This document shows, piece after piece, positions 23,246 through 35,045 of a DNA stretch of 64,000 nucleotides (its first letter is position 1; each line of letters opens with the position of its first letter). This DNA is from Kalaharituber pfeilii. Its lineage: Eukaryota > Ascomycota > Pezizomycetes > Pezizales > Pezizaceae. Made by a program: the position numbers and the translations under genes. The notes under the pieces were generated by a model. That model had not been told where the DNA came from. It worked only from the letters and a program-made list of their open reading frames with translations, and did not search any database. The DNA lies in assembly GCA_015179045.1 (NCBI GenBank), contig WHUZ01000001.1, forward strand, positions 2,852,001 to 2,916,000. The letters are read 5' to 3'.

Positions 23246-23747
23246 GAGACGGTCTACAGCACAGCCCCAGTATTTCATGAGCAAGAACAATACAATAAGG
23301 CACTAGAGTGGTATGAGCGAGCATTGGCTGGGAGAGAAAAGACATTGGGTGCGACAATCCAAACACCCTTAAGACTATCAGAATCATGGCCGAATCATTC
23401 AAAGCAGCTGGGCAGTCTGACAAGCGCAGGAATTGTGGGAGCGAGTATCTGGAGGGAGTTCTGCCAATGCAGGCATATAAGATAAATGCAATGAGGTATT
23501 ATAAAGAGAGGTGGGAGGAAAGACAGATATTGAAGGGTAGTCCAATGGTAAAAATTTTGGCGCAAAGTGGAAACGACCTAACTGAGAGTCTTCCTTTTTC
23601 GGCCTAGTTCAAACCCCAGGTCGACATTGGCGGATACCGGTAGAAATTTCGTTGCGAGGTGTTTCGGCTCGGCTGCCATCGTCAGGACCGGGGAACCACC
23701 CATGGCCGACACCTCTCCCTATCCAAGTTAGCATGCCTTATTAGCTA

Positions 23748-23872
23748 GTTCGGAAAGTATTCGAACGCTGCATAAATTGTACGCACTATTCCAAACGCTA
23801 CATAAAAAATATGCATTATTCCAAAAGGCGAATAGTGCGTACATTTATGCAGCGTTCCAATACTTTCTGAAC
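23748..23872. mobile_element. Foldback (palindromic) MITE
   Basis: The left arm 23748-23791 and right arm 23830-23872 are near-perfect inverted repeats of about 43 bp (GTTCGGAAAGTATTCGAACG on the left), around a 38-nt loop. The arms begin just inside CTA/CAG flanks. It is non-coding and looks like a small Tc1/mariner-type derivative inserted in the 3' flank of NLR relic 1. Confidence 0.75.
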
Positions 23873-24589
23873 CAGCGAGTAAATACCTCCTAATTGCACA
23901 GCCGAGTAATTTGCCCTGTGGAGCTTAGCGAGAAACCACATATTTGCGGGCAGTCGTGCTAGGAAAGGCGGGTCCTTAGAAGAGAGAGATGTCACCGCGG
24001 GCGATGGACGGTCGAGATGAGGCAGTCGCGGGGAGGAGGAGGAGGGGGGGAAAAGCGGGTTTTTAAGCTCGCGGAGGGAGCCTAAGCGGAAATTTTTTTG
24101 CGGAAATTTTTTCACCCCCCCCCCCAAAAGCTGATTGGATAGTCAAATGTAATAGTTTGAGCTTAGTGTAACATTGCATATCGCCGAATAAGCAAAAAAA
24201 TGGTGAGTGCTTCCATGCATCAAAAATTTAACTGAAGCAACCTCCACAACTCAGTTTGCAATTATCGGAGTGTAATGTATCGGTATATAAATATATTCCT
24301 CATTAGGAAATAGGAAACCTTTCTTGATAACTTAGGTGCAGAGCAACTGGAGTGATGAGGCATTCAATTCTGCATCAATGTACGAGTACACTCTACATCA
24401 TTTGTACCAGGTTTGGTAATGATATGAGTACTGTGAGCGAAGTGTTTAGAAATGGTCACGATTTCAGGGTAGTTATCGCGCGCCATGCTGACGGACAGCG
24501 GTATATTGGCCAAGTTGACCGGCAGCGATATATGAGCTTATTGCTGATAATGAGTTTAATTCACCTGATATTGGTTTCTTACACACAGC

Positions 24590-24715
24590 AAAAATCAAAA
24601 CAAGTTGTCCCGGTTCCAACTCCCAATTGATCCTCGCTGGAACCGAGAAGTTCTAACTGCCAAGTGGTGATCGCTGGCACCGGGGCATTACAGTCCACCT
24701 GATCACCTTCTCCCC
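24590..24715 (-). mobile_element. SINE-tail/inverted-repeat element, copy F (truncated), upstream of ALG2
   Basis: The tail block (AAAATCAAAACAAGTTG) and the inverted pair CCCGGTTCCAACTC / GCTGGAACCGAG match copies D and G. The tRNA-like part is missing. It ends about 17 nt before the first ALG2 ATG, so it may serve as ALG2 5' UTR or core promoter. Confidence 0.6.
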
Positions 24716-24731
24716 AGTATGCAGTCGAATC

Positions 24732-26382
24732 ATGTCGCAGAGCCTCATTTGCCAAGTCTTGCTTATTGCATCTGCATATTGCATACTCACGATGTGCCGA
24801 CGCACGAGGCCGCAACGGAAGAAGCCCCCAACCCCATCGGACGACGCATCGAGCACCCGCCCCAATGCCCCAATGCCTCCCACGAAGCCCCTCCGCATCT
24901 GGTTCATCCATCCCGACCTCGGCATTGGCGGCGCCGAGCGCCTCGTCGTCGATGCGGCCGTGGGCCTGCAATCGCTCGGCCACCAGGTGACCATATTCAC
25001 TTCCCACTGCGACCCGCGGCACTGCTTCGAGGAGGCCAAAGACGGTGCGTCCCTCTGCACTTCCCCCCTCGCACTCTCTCTCCAGCCCAATTGACCAACC
25101 CCTTCCCCTCCCAACAACAGGTACCCTGGCCGTGCACGTTCGCGGCAACACCCTCTTCCCCCCGCACTTCTACCGCCGCTTCTCGATCCTCTGCGCCATC
25201 CTCCGCCAACTGCACCTCGTCCTCTCCCTCGTCTACCTGCCCCCCACCTCCTCCCCCGCCTCAGTTAACCCCAACATCCTCCCTCCCCCCGACATCTTCT
25301 TCGTCGACCAACTGTCCACCTGCATCCCCCTTCTTCGTCTTCTCTACCCCTCTTCCCGTATCCTCTTCTACTGCCACTTCCCCGACAAACTCCTTTCTCC
25401 CCGCACAAACCTTATCAAATCCCTCTACCGCCTCCCATTCGACTTTCTCGAGTCCTACACCACCTCCAAATCCCACTCGCTGATCGTCAACTCGCACTTC
25501 ACCGCTTCCGTCTTCCGCTCCGCATTCTCCGGTATCGCTGCGGTCCCGCGCGTAGTGTACCCGTGCGTCGACACCTCCCCGCCACAAGACACCCACCTCC
25601 CTCTCGAACCCCCGGCCACAACAGCCCCCTCGTTGCTCCCTCTATCCCCGCCAACAACGCACCTCATCCTCTCCATCAACCGCTTCGAGCGTAAAAAGGC
25701 CATTGAACTCGCCATAACCTCCTTCTCACACCTTTACCCAACCCTCCGGAAACAGCACTCTTGCCGCCTCATCATCGCCGGCGGTTACGATCCACGCAAC
25801 GCCGAAAATGCACAATACCACTCGGAGCTCGTGGCTCTATGCGACAAACTGAATCTCCAGCATGCTACGGCAAAGAACTATATCTCCGCCATTGCCCTAC
25901 CGGAGTCTGTCGACGTATTATTCCTGCTGTCAATCCCCGCGGGACTCAAAGCCGAGCTGTTGAGTAAAGCAAGGTTGCTCGTCTATACCCCAACAAATGA
26001 GCACTTTGGCATCGTCCCCCTCGAAGCAATGCTCTCCGGTACTCCCGTCCTCGCCACGAATACCGGTGGGCCTTTAGAATCTATCGTTGAGGGCGTCACT
26101 GGGTGGCTGCGGGAGCCAAAAAAGGAAGCGTGGACAGAGGTCATGAATAAGGTGCTCTTTGAAATCGAAGACGAGGAACTCCAGCGCATGGGCAAAGCAG
26201 GAAGAGAGAGGGTTATGAAGGAATTCTCAAAGGAGAAGATGGCACTGAGTTTACAAAGCGAGATAGAGGATATGATGGAGAAGAAGGTGGTGGGGTCGCC
26301 GTTGATTGGGGTAGGCGAGGTCGGGTTGCTGATTGGGATACTGGTAGGGTTGGTGGCAGTAGTGTGGCTGTGGTTATTGTAG
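24732..26382 (+). CDS. ALG2: Alpha-1,3/1,6-mannosyltransferase ALG2
   Basis: GT4 enzyme at the cytosolic face of the ER that adds the second and third mannoses to the dolichol-linked N-glycan precursor. Two exons (24732-25044 and 25121-26382) give 524 aa. The N-terminal Gly-loop block is [20 protein letters not shown], followed by [22 protein letters not shown] and [14 protein letters not shown]. The GT4 EX7E region is [20 protein letters not shown] followed by NTGGP. A C-terminal membrane anchor is [20 protein letters not shown]. Start is uncertain: ATGs at 24792 and 24873 are also in frame; the last gives 477 aa, closer to the family, while the first adds a hydrophobic [11 protein letters not shown]. 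Codon third positions are much richer in C than in neighbouring genes. Confidence 0.93.
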
Positions 26383-26858
26383 TGACGATGGGGGATTGGG
26401 GGCATATATCCGGGTCTCGGTCTCATCTTCACAAGTCTGTTCTGCTCCTCCTTGATTATGGTTCATCTTTACTTTATTCCCTTACTTTTCGTTATGTATT
26501 TCCCTTTCTCCATTACAGCACAGTAAAAGCACAAAGCATACCAATATCATTTTTGTTAAGTTATTATGTTTGTCTTTAAGAAAAGGGAGAATACGCCACT
26601 AATGCATTTTTGGCCTTGAGAAGTCTTTAGTGTTAATGGTAATTAGTACTATAAAAAAAAAAGATGACAAAGTATTATATTTTTTTCAGTTGCCTTTTTT
26701 TTCTTTTGCAGTCTTGAATTCCTGTCAATTTAACCAAGCCAACAAATAAAGCTCAAATCTATCATACCCAGAGTTCCGAATCTCCCAATGCAAAGACCTT
26801 GTCGTTTCCAACGTTGGTTGACAAAAAGAATCGTTACCAAAAAAAGGAATATTCATTT
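26383..26858. other. Convergent spacer ALG2/GH17
   Basis: Shared 3' region of two convergent genes. It is AT-rich with poly-A/T tracts near 26650-26710, likely containing both polyadenylation regions. No gene. Confidence 0.5.
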
Positions 26859-28050
26859 CTAGATTCGGCAAGTCAAGTTGACCTTAAGCTTTCGATCACT
26901 CCGCGCAATCCCAAAGTTCTTCTCAATGGTAGAGAACTTCTGCGGCTCATCGAATCCGGAGAACCAGAACCAACCAATCGTGCCACTCTGCTGGAGCCAG
27001 CAGCCAGTCGTGCTATAGTACTTTTGGACGCAATCCTCACATGGGGTCGCATTAGCATGGGCCGGCCCAGCACTTGGCCACCCAGTCTCGCCGACAACAA
27101 TGGGCTTGCTTCCAACAGCGTTGCGGGTGTTCTGGAGGGCGGTTTGGAAGGTTTGGAGACCGGCTTCGACGTTAACCCCCTCCCAGTACTATTGTAGACA
27201 GTTAGTGCCGTGACATTGCTTTATGATATAGAGGGACAGTGCAAACTTACAGGGAACGCATTCATAGCAATAACATCGGAAGCCTCAATGACTGGCCTAT
27301 TTGCTCCATCCACCCACGAAGTCCAGGTATCGGCACAGCCAACTGGGACGTGAGAAGCACCGTACGCAATCTGGACCATGCCCTTCACATCATATATGTA
27401 TTGTGCTAAAAGATTAGGATCAATCTCCTTGCGGTAAAGTGACTCAGAGCCAACGTTGACACCAATCAACCACCTGTACCAACGCATGTCAGACCATGTT
27501 CACTACGATAGAAATGGGACCTGGTTTAACATACTTTGACCCGTACTGCTTCAGAGCACGTTCAAGAGCACCCTTTTCTCTCTCAAATCTGGGAAAAGGT
27601 AAATAGAAGTGTTAGTGTCTGCTTTTTTCTTTCACTTGAATGAGATGCACATGTGCTACCCAACTTACTTGGCATTATCCACTGCCCAAACGCCTGCCCA
27701 AATCTTCATCCCAGCATTGAGAGCTGCAGGAACGGCTCGGGCGAGAGCATCGCAGTCATTGGTTGAGAATATTTTGATGGTGTCGAAGAGGGCCCTGGAG
27801 TTTGGCGACCAGGACCTGATTGTTTTAAATTCTTGTTCCCAGTCACCTTGGGTCTTGCAGCTTCCATCGGGCTATTGTGAAATATTAAGAACGCTGTTTT
27901 TGTGTATGGAGGTATATGAAGGGGCAATGCAGGAATTGAACATACCCGCTGAGAACCAAGATTGAATCCAGAAAAGTATGGCACTGGAGGGGCTGCAGCA
28001 ACCACTGAGGTTGCCACGAAAATGAAGCTTGCGAGGAGTTTAATTTGCAT
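26859..28050 (-). CDS. Secreted GH17 glucan beta-1,3-glucosidase/glucanosyltransferase
   Basis: Cell-wall glycoside hydrolase family 17 protein acting on beta-1,3-glucan. Five exons: 28050-27946, 27871-27669, 27588-27535, 27473-27251, 27188-26859. They give 304 aa, standard for the secreted type. The signal peptide is MQIKLLASFIFVATSVVAAA (cleavage about 19-20). The fold is TIM-barrel, with LIGVNVGSESLYR carrying the acid/base Glu and PIVVGETGWPSAGPAHANA carrying the nucleophile Glu (GH17 signature). Paired Cys occur in CEDC. No C-terminal GPI signal is present; the protein ends LKVNLTCRI. Exon 3 is only 54 nt; its donor lies inside the sequence for YGSK. A TATATA box lies about 125 nt upstream (near 28175). 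Confidence 0.92.
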
Positions 28051-31000
28051 CGTGAATATACTGTAATGCTAAAATAAAAGTCGAAATATCGGTCGGCTAA
28101 TTTCTGCTATAGCTACAGTGGAAGAGCTACTGACGAAGCTCGGTACAAATCCTTAACGAAACGAAGGTAACAGGTATATAAACCTGCTTTGTAACGACAG
28201 CGAGAAAAGACGAAAAACAACGGGAGAAAGCTGATACAATTAACAAGGGCGAGAAAGAAGCAGAGAAGGGTGAATGAAGAAGAAATATAAAGACGAGGGA
28301 GAGAGAGGAAAGAATCGGCTTGTTTAGTAAAGCAGAAGCGTTTATTCCTCATTTCTGGGATCTTCATACTCTTTCCGGTATCCAACTAAACTACCGTCCA
28401 ACGCTCTCAGGGGTTGGGCCAGAAAAAACAGGCGGAAAGATCTGATCATCCGCCAATGCAGGCTCCTCATCCATGGATCAAGACTAGGCTGAAGGAAAAT
28501 TGGATGGTGCATTTATCGAGTCCGCTCGGAGCTGTCAAGAGCTGTGGTGTTTGCTAGTGCTCGGCTCCTGTCTCGAACCACTCGGTCGGTCATGTTCTAT
28601 AATAAGAAATAAGAAACTAATAAACAGGGTAGCATACGCAACTTTGTAGAAATTACATGCCGAAGCTTGCACATGCACAATTTGATGGAAATTATCCTAG
28701 AATCCGAACACGCTTTCTTCCTCTACAAGGGATAGAAGCCTTTTAGGTTTCGTACCCAGCTGAGGTGGACTATTAGCCCAGCCAGCCACGGATCGGGGAA
28801 GCCGGGGCTCGAGCGGTACGTACTGTAGACTACGCAAGCTGAATAACGCGAGCTTTCCCGGCTAGAGTAAATCCGAAGATATCTCCGGGATCTTTGACCA
28901 CAGAGAATGGCTGTGCCTGGATGCACGGGGCGAAGGGTACGTACACCTGTTTATCGAGTTAAAATTGGCGGATGGTAGTCTCGGCGCCTTTAAGAGCCCG
29001 TACTCCGTAAAAGGCTTGTGCTCCAGTTACCAATAAGCTCTGCTCGAGAAAATCTGGATTTAGGCGCCTTCAACTGAGATCTCACAAGCTCCCTCTGTAG
29101 AGTATCTACACGTGTTGGACAGTCCAAAGCATATCACTAATGTTTACTAACACCTGGATCAAGCTAAACGCGAAGCGTCCAATTGTAGGTTGGCGAAACA
29201 TGATTTGCCATTAGTACGGAGTACGTACTTAGATCTCTTGATTCAGAATTATTTATGGAAATTGTTCCATAACTTAAGGGTGGTCCGTGTATCATAGTGC
29301 GTGCCCATGTCCATGGGTTAGACATGATCACTAGTTGGGTAGGCGGGTAAGATCGGAAGTGCGCAAGATCTGCGATTAAGATGAGACACTGTACCATGTT
29401 GCCCATGATCATTTTCAGAAATCAGAATACCGAGTACTCGTACATAAGCATGTACCACAGCTTTGAGTTTGCAGCTTCAATAAGTAGATGAATTTTCCGG
29501 TAGGCCGTTACGCTACTGAACCACATGGGCGCATCAGCTCGTTCTCCTGCATTGCGGTTCCGTTTATCTTTGCAGTAGAGTAATTTGCTCAAGTTCGGAC
29601 ACTACACGTCTTGGAATTGATTTTTATCCGATCACATGCAGAGAAATTCTGCTTTACTTAGTCCCAGTGCCCTAGCGGCTTGCCAGGTCAGGCCTCACTA
29701 GCATTCTTGCACCCCTAGTCTTATGCGCCAAGCCCCCGACATATGGAATACCATTGCGCATCAGCCTAGTAACTGAGTGGAATATGGCTGCGGAAGAGAT
29801 TGATTCCTTGGTTGAAGCAGAGAGAAGGACAGGCCTGGGGAGTATGTGGATAGTTTCGGCAGGTGTGGAATCTGTTGCTGTGAGAGAAAATTCCGAATTT
29901 TGTGACTTCGGTTTCTTTTGAGGATTGATTGGCAATAAGGGAAGAAAGGTCGATCGGTCAAAGACGGAACATGATCAAATATTTCAAGATGCGGAATGGT
30001 AGAAGAAAGCGGTATATATGGGAATCGTGTGATGATAATCTTAGTAGTCTCGTAACCAGGACCAAGATTATGAACTTGAACTTGCAACTCATTCAGTCAC
30101 CCAACCACATTGGATTGAAAATTAAACAATGCAGCGGGAATAACTATGACAGCACTCGGCCTTGGCAGGCCCTTATGTAAAGCTCAACGGTGGAGCATCA
30201 ACATCCGCAGCCTCAGCCAAGGGACGTCCTGGATAGCCAGGGGAGGTCCCTGCTTTGCTCAAGGCTCAACAGCCGTTGCATGCATCTATAAATTGTGGGG
30301 CACTAGTCCACACGTGGGAGCACGAAGATGGTAGGTGTACATATCATAACCACAGCCAGATATCTCGATTCGAATGGCAAACCAATGCGTCATCTGCCCA
30401 AAGCCTGGGATCCGAATCAAAGGTTTCTTGTCCCATTTCTTGCGCCATCATGGCCCCTTAGCCCCTAGCCAAAACATAGATGTCAATAATTGTAGATGGA
30501 CCCATTCTAAACCGGTTGGGGCAGGCAAAGTTTGGTGCACGTGACACGTGGGTTTGTTCCGATATTTGAATGCAAGCTTGGAAGATCGAACCACTAGATG
30601 GAATTCAATGAACTGAAAAGACTGAAATGTTTTTCCCATCTTGTGTGATCATCTATTTCGTTTTAGTTGATTACTCGGCCGGCCGACTTAATTGGACAGT
30701 ACCCGCCCATTTATCTTGCCAAAACTCAGTTGTGCAATACAACTGATCTTCAGATTTGCACACATTCATTGGTCGTCACTCTTTTACCATTTGATTTTGA
30801 ACAGGGAGGTGAAGTCACAGCAGCGGATTTACGATTTTCTGGTACAATCAGGCGTCATACTTCGGCTTGTTACGATAGAATTCATGGAACTATATTCCCT
30901 ACAGGTTTTTCTGAATTTAACCCCACTTCGATTGGACCTGTTCTCATTCCCAAGGCCTGACCAAGTTCTTGAGAATAGTATTAATTCCCCTCTTTATTGT

Positions 31001-31123
31001 CCTGATTTAATAACACTTCTGTTAGTTCCAACCATTGAACTGCACAGTCAGATACAACCTTGAGACACACAAAAAAACTCTTACCAATTGCATAGGCCAC
31101 AGATACCGTTCAAATAGGCAGGA
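28051..31123. other. 3.1-kb intergenic stretch
   Basis: Divergent promoter space between GH17 and the MscS channel. I find no supported gene: all open frames are under 125 codons, lack motifs and are not joined by plausible splice sites. Short GTACGTAC words are frequent at 28800-29230. Confidence 0.5.
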
Positions 31124-34123
31124 ATGCCTGAACCTCCAAGTCTTCCTGAAGAGGGTAGTATTTCTCCTCGTTTTGCGATGGAATCTCAGACTCCATTGCA
31201 GTCAAGGCCGGACGAACACATTATCAGCATCCCACTCACTCCAAGTAGAACCAATGTCAATTCCGGAGATTACAGACAAGATATGGAATCTGATCCGCTT
31301 AACCAAGACATTCTCCGCCAGGAGACAGGGCTCGATACCCTTGGTCAGCGTAGTACTGGCCGCCGACGTTTAAGAGGCCCTGGTAAAAATGAAGACCGGA
31401 CTCTCACTAGAGTCGGGAGATTCTACGAAAAGCTCCTAAACTTCTCAATTTTGACCAGATATATATTATACATCTTTCCACTTTCAGCCATCCTAACTAT
31501 TCCAACGCTTAGTGGAACTTTTGGCCCAGGAAAGGACACTACAATTGGTGGCGTCCGCATGGTGTGGTTCTTCCTCTGGGTAAGTGATAATATTTACACC
31601 ATTATATTGAGTCAGGGTTAACACCCCTTCTAGATACAAATAATATGGATATCGCTCTGGGTGAGCAAACTTTTTGCCAAAGCTCTACCATCCATGTTCC
31701 AAGTGGCAGTAGGTGTCGTCAGTAGCGGAGTAAAAAAATATGCTACGGTCATTCGCGCGCTGGAGCTTCCAATATCCTTAGTCGGTTGGGCGACTACTTG
31801 TCTAACATCGTTTACGCCTGTATGTTGTCTCCCTGATCACAATCAAGCCGAACGTTACGAACTGACATTACAGATCATGACCCACAACCCCGACAAACTT
31901 GCTAACGGAGACACTAGTATTAAGCCATGGATGGCTCATATGAATGGGGTGCTCGGGTCCTGCCTGGTTTCGTCCCTGGTCTATCTGGGTGAGAAGGTCT
32001 TTGTTCAGCTTGTGTCTGTAAATTACCACCGCAAACAATTTGAAGATCGCATAAAAGAGAACAAACATCATGTCATTCTCCTTAGTCACCTGTACGAGGC
32101 ATCTCGCAAACTATTCCCTGACTATACTGAATTCGCGGAAGAGGATTGCATAATTCACCAAGGACTGGCAAGTACTATTTTTGTACCAGCAAAGGGGAAC
32201 AAGAAAGGAGCAATAACGCAAATGCGCCAGCTTGTTGGGAATTTGAATGTGGTTGGAAATAAGGTTACATCGGTATTTGGAAATGTAGCCCGAGAGGTTA
32301 CGGGGAAGAATGTGTTCAATCCGAACTCAGCATACTCGATTGTGTTGGAGGTTTTACTCCGGAAAGATTCAGCAGAAGCGTTAGCAAAGAGGATTTGGAT
32401 GAGTTTTGTCGCGGAGGATTCTGATGTGTTGAAATCTGAGGATCTCGTGGAGGTTATGGGATCTGATAAAGAGAACATTGCACTTGAGTGTTCGGCTATG
32501 CTGGATAAGGATGGCAATGGCGACATCAGCCTAGAAGAGATGGTTTCGGCTGTTCATCTGGTGCATACTGAAAGACGTTATATTTTCCAAAGTATGCAGG
32601 ATGTGGTAAGCCTTACCCATTCTCATGTTGTCAGTAAGCTAAAAGTAAAATAGGACAATGCGATTGGAGTTTTAGACAATGTGTTATCGACCGTAGTGTT
32701 CATTATTATAGTGTTCATTTTCGTAAGTGTAATAGGTATTCTTCATCTTCTTCTGAGAAGCTTATAGTCACAGGTAGCCTTCAACTTCAGCAATTTCAGT
32801 ACCATGCTGGCAGCGGCAGGTACTGTATTACTGTCACTCTCCTTCATTTTTGCCATTACCGCGCAAGAGATGCTTGGATCTTGTATATTCCTATTCGTCA
32901 AACGTAAGTTGGCTGTTACACCGCTGAAGCCTAAATTGAGGTTAACATTTATCCTACAGATCCCTACGATGTTGGTGACCGAGTCGATATCAATGAGGTC
33001 AAGTTCATAGTCCAACATATATCTTTGCTCTACACTGTTTTTCGAAGATGTGATAATGGGAAGACCACACAGGTCCCAAATAACATTTTAAATACACAGT
33101 GGATAGAGAACATCTCCAGATCTAAGAACATGCAGGAAACTATTATTATTTCTATCCACTATGACACCAGTTTTGATGATATTCAAGCTCTCAAAGACGA
33201 AATGTCCAGGTTTATCAAGGAAAATGGCAGAGACTATCGCCCTCAATTTGATATTGAGATTACTGGGGTCAATAACCTTGATAAGTTGGACATCAAATTG
33301 CAAATAATGCATAAAGTAAGTACACCTTTACAGTGGTTATTGCTTTTTTAATCTAACTGGAGTTCAGGGTAACATGGCGAATGAAGAGTTGGCAACTCAA
33401 CGACGCAACAAATTCATCTGCGCTTTGAGAAAGGCAATGAAGAAAATTCCCATCCACGCACCAGGAGGGGGTGACCCTTATCTCGGCGAGGAAGGGAAGC
33501 CAATGTACACAGTGGCTATCACTAATGAGGATGCTCAAAGAAAAATGAAAAGCGCAGCAAAAGCAAAAATGCGAAAAAGATGGGATTACCAAAGCCCCGA
33601 CAGTGACGACGATGATGACATGCAGAACACAAAATTTTCAGAGCAGAGACCAGGGATTTTTAGTAGGGGCATTGATAGTAGGAAAGAGCCTACGACGAGC
33701 TCCAGGTTCACCAATACATTTGTGCTAGATAACAATTCTACTTCTCACATCCTTTCTCCAGTCCAAGAAGCGTCTCCTACTTCTACAGATTTCGATCAAT
33801 CGAATGTCACTCTTACTGAAAATAGCCGACGCCGGAGCGTACGAAGCGTTAGAACTGTGGACAGTAGACTGCACGGTCCTGAACAGGGGAAGGATTCGCT
33901 ACACAGGGGAATTACGAGAGGGCGGAGAAAGACAGGAGCTACTTTGAGTGATTCGCCCTATGATCTTACCCCGCTTCCATCACCTGTACCATATAATACT
34001 GCAACTGGCTCCGACAATCATTCTGCAAGTCAGACAATCTCGACAAACTACATTCAGCAGCCACTGTTTTCTAAGCCACTTCCACCTCAACTATCAAATA
34101 TCAATGTGAAGAACCAACACTGA
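31124..34123 (+). CDS. MscS-family mechanosensitive channel with EF-hand (Msy1/Msy2-like)
   Basis: Predicted tension-gated ion channel of ER/plasma membrane; the S. pombe relatives Msy1/Msy2 control Ca2+ during hypo-osmotic shock. Seven exons: 31124-31579, 31634-31819, 31874-32605, 32654-32722, 32774-32903, 32960-33315, 33368-34123. They give 894 aa. The N-terminus is polar, followed by several membrane helices. One canonical EF-hand loop runs from D425 to E436 (DKDGNGDISLEE). Pore-lining helices follow (STVVFIIIVFIFVAFNF, MLAAAGTVLLSLSFIFAIT), then the MscS beta-domain HPYDVGDRVDINEV and TTQVPNNIL. The C-terminal tail is long, Ser/Arg-rich and probably disordered. Every exon phase closes. 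The EF-hand just before the pore suggests Ca2+ feedback. Confidence 0.94.
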
Positions 34124-35045
34124 TCCTAACAGAACGGTACGCTAAATTCATGTTTCGAAGTTCCTAGGGAAAGTGGTAATCTTGGTGTATAGTACCTTCT
34201 GGCAATGTTTCTTCTCATGTTTTGTAAAGTGCATAGACGTAACACTATACCTTGATATCATTTACCTAAATCGGATGTAAATAGAATGCATATGTATGTG
34301 CTGGGCTGCTCAAGGACATCGGCCGCTATGTCTGCGACGGACATTGAGGCGTTAAGCTACTTTTGGTTGCCGGGTGATCACGCTGGTGGGCAAGGTAGAG
34401 TGCTTGTTACATAGAGTAGTTTTGTGCACCTGTTTCTATCACCACCATAATTAATCATTTCGTACGCCTCGATTGCAAGTGATGAGGCATACTTAGAGAG
34501 TATATGTAGCAAATAAAAATAAAATAGATCAGTACTTGTTGTTTTTCTCTCATTTTATTCAATGATATTTCTTGCACCTTAGTTATTTCCGTTGCGGTAA
34601 TTATGTCTTTAAGAAGTTTACTAACAGAAAGTGTGATTCCACGGACATACCAGCACTCCGGCGTGCCAGTACTCTTACTTGTCCCTCTCGATGTGTCCGA
34701 ATGATGACATTCTTCTGTCCAGGGGCATTGCCAATATCGCTATGCCAATGACGCTATCAGCCAACCACAAGCAGCACGTCAAACAGCGTGTCGAGCAGCA
34801 TGTCGAGCAGCATGTCGAGCAGCCTGTTAAACTGCTTGGCATTTTGCATGGCTTCACAGACGTTCCGGTATGCCCTGCATGCATATGACCTGGGGATCTC
34901 GGCAGCTGACCGTTCGCAGGACGTAATGGACCCGCAGCCGAACAACTTTGCAACACGGCGTTCACACTACTACACCTGTACTATGCGCCCCCGCAATTCT
35001 AGACACGGCTAAGCTTTCTCACCTCCATTCTCCCAGCTCCACTAA
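34124..35045. other. Spacer between MscS and Rav1, with a 12-bp repeat
   Basis: No gene. A short 12-bp tandem repeat (GTCGAGCAGCAT, about 4 imperfect units) lies at about 34779-34830. It reads through in all frames, which explains the short open frames here. Confidence 0.5.

Larger units (their letters stand above)
22720..24590 (+). pseudogene. Decayed NLR copy 1: promoter joined to TPR repeats
   Basis: About 22750-22960 matches the promoter of the intact NLR at 56361-59438 (shared GATTTCCAC, CCACGTTCCG and ATACTTCTCACTTC). It then runs straight into TPR repeat code: GADHPEALDTVTNMAIVFK, QGQCNKALEW, ERALAGREKTLGA, ending near AAGQSDKRRN at about 23430. The HeLo and NB-ARC domains and most TPRs are gone, with frame breaks and an in-place expansion of a 14-bp unit. 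The 3' flank resembles that of the other two copies, interrupted at about 23590-24130 by unrelated DNA including a palindrome. Confidence 0.8.

Noticed and set aside
23195..23485. 96-codon open frame as a possible functional short TPR protein
   Set aside because: It starts inside the 14-bp triplication, and it leaves the TPR reading frame near its end. It is part of a relic.
24719..25483. 254-codon plus-strand frame rich in Pro/Ser
   Set aside because: It overlaps ALG2 in another frame. The Pro/Ser bias is the out-of-frame reading of C-rich ALG2 codons.
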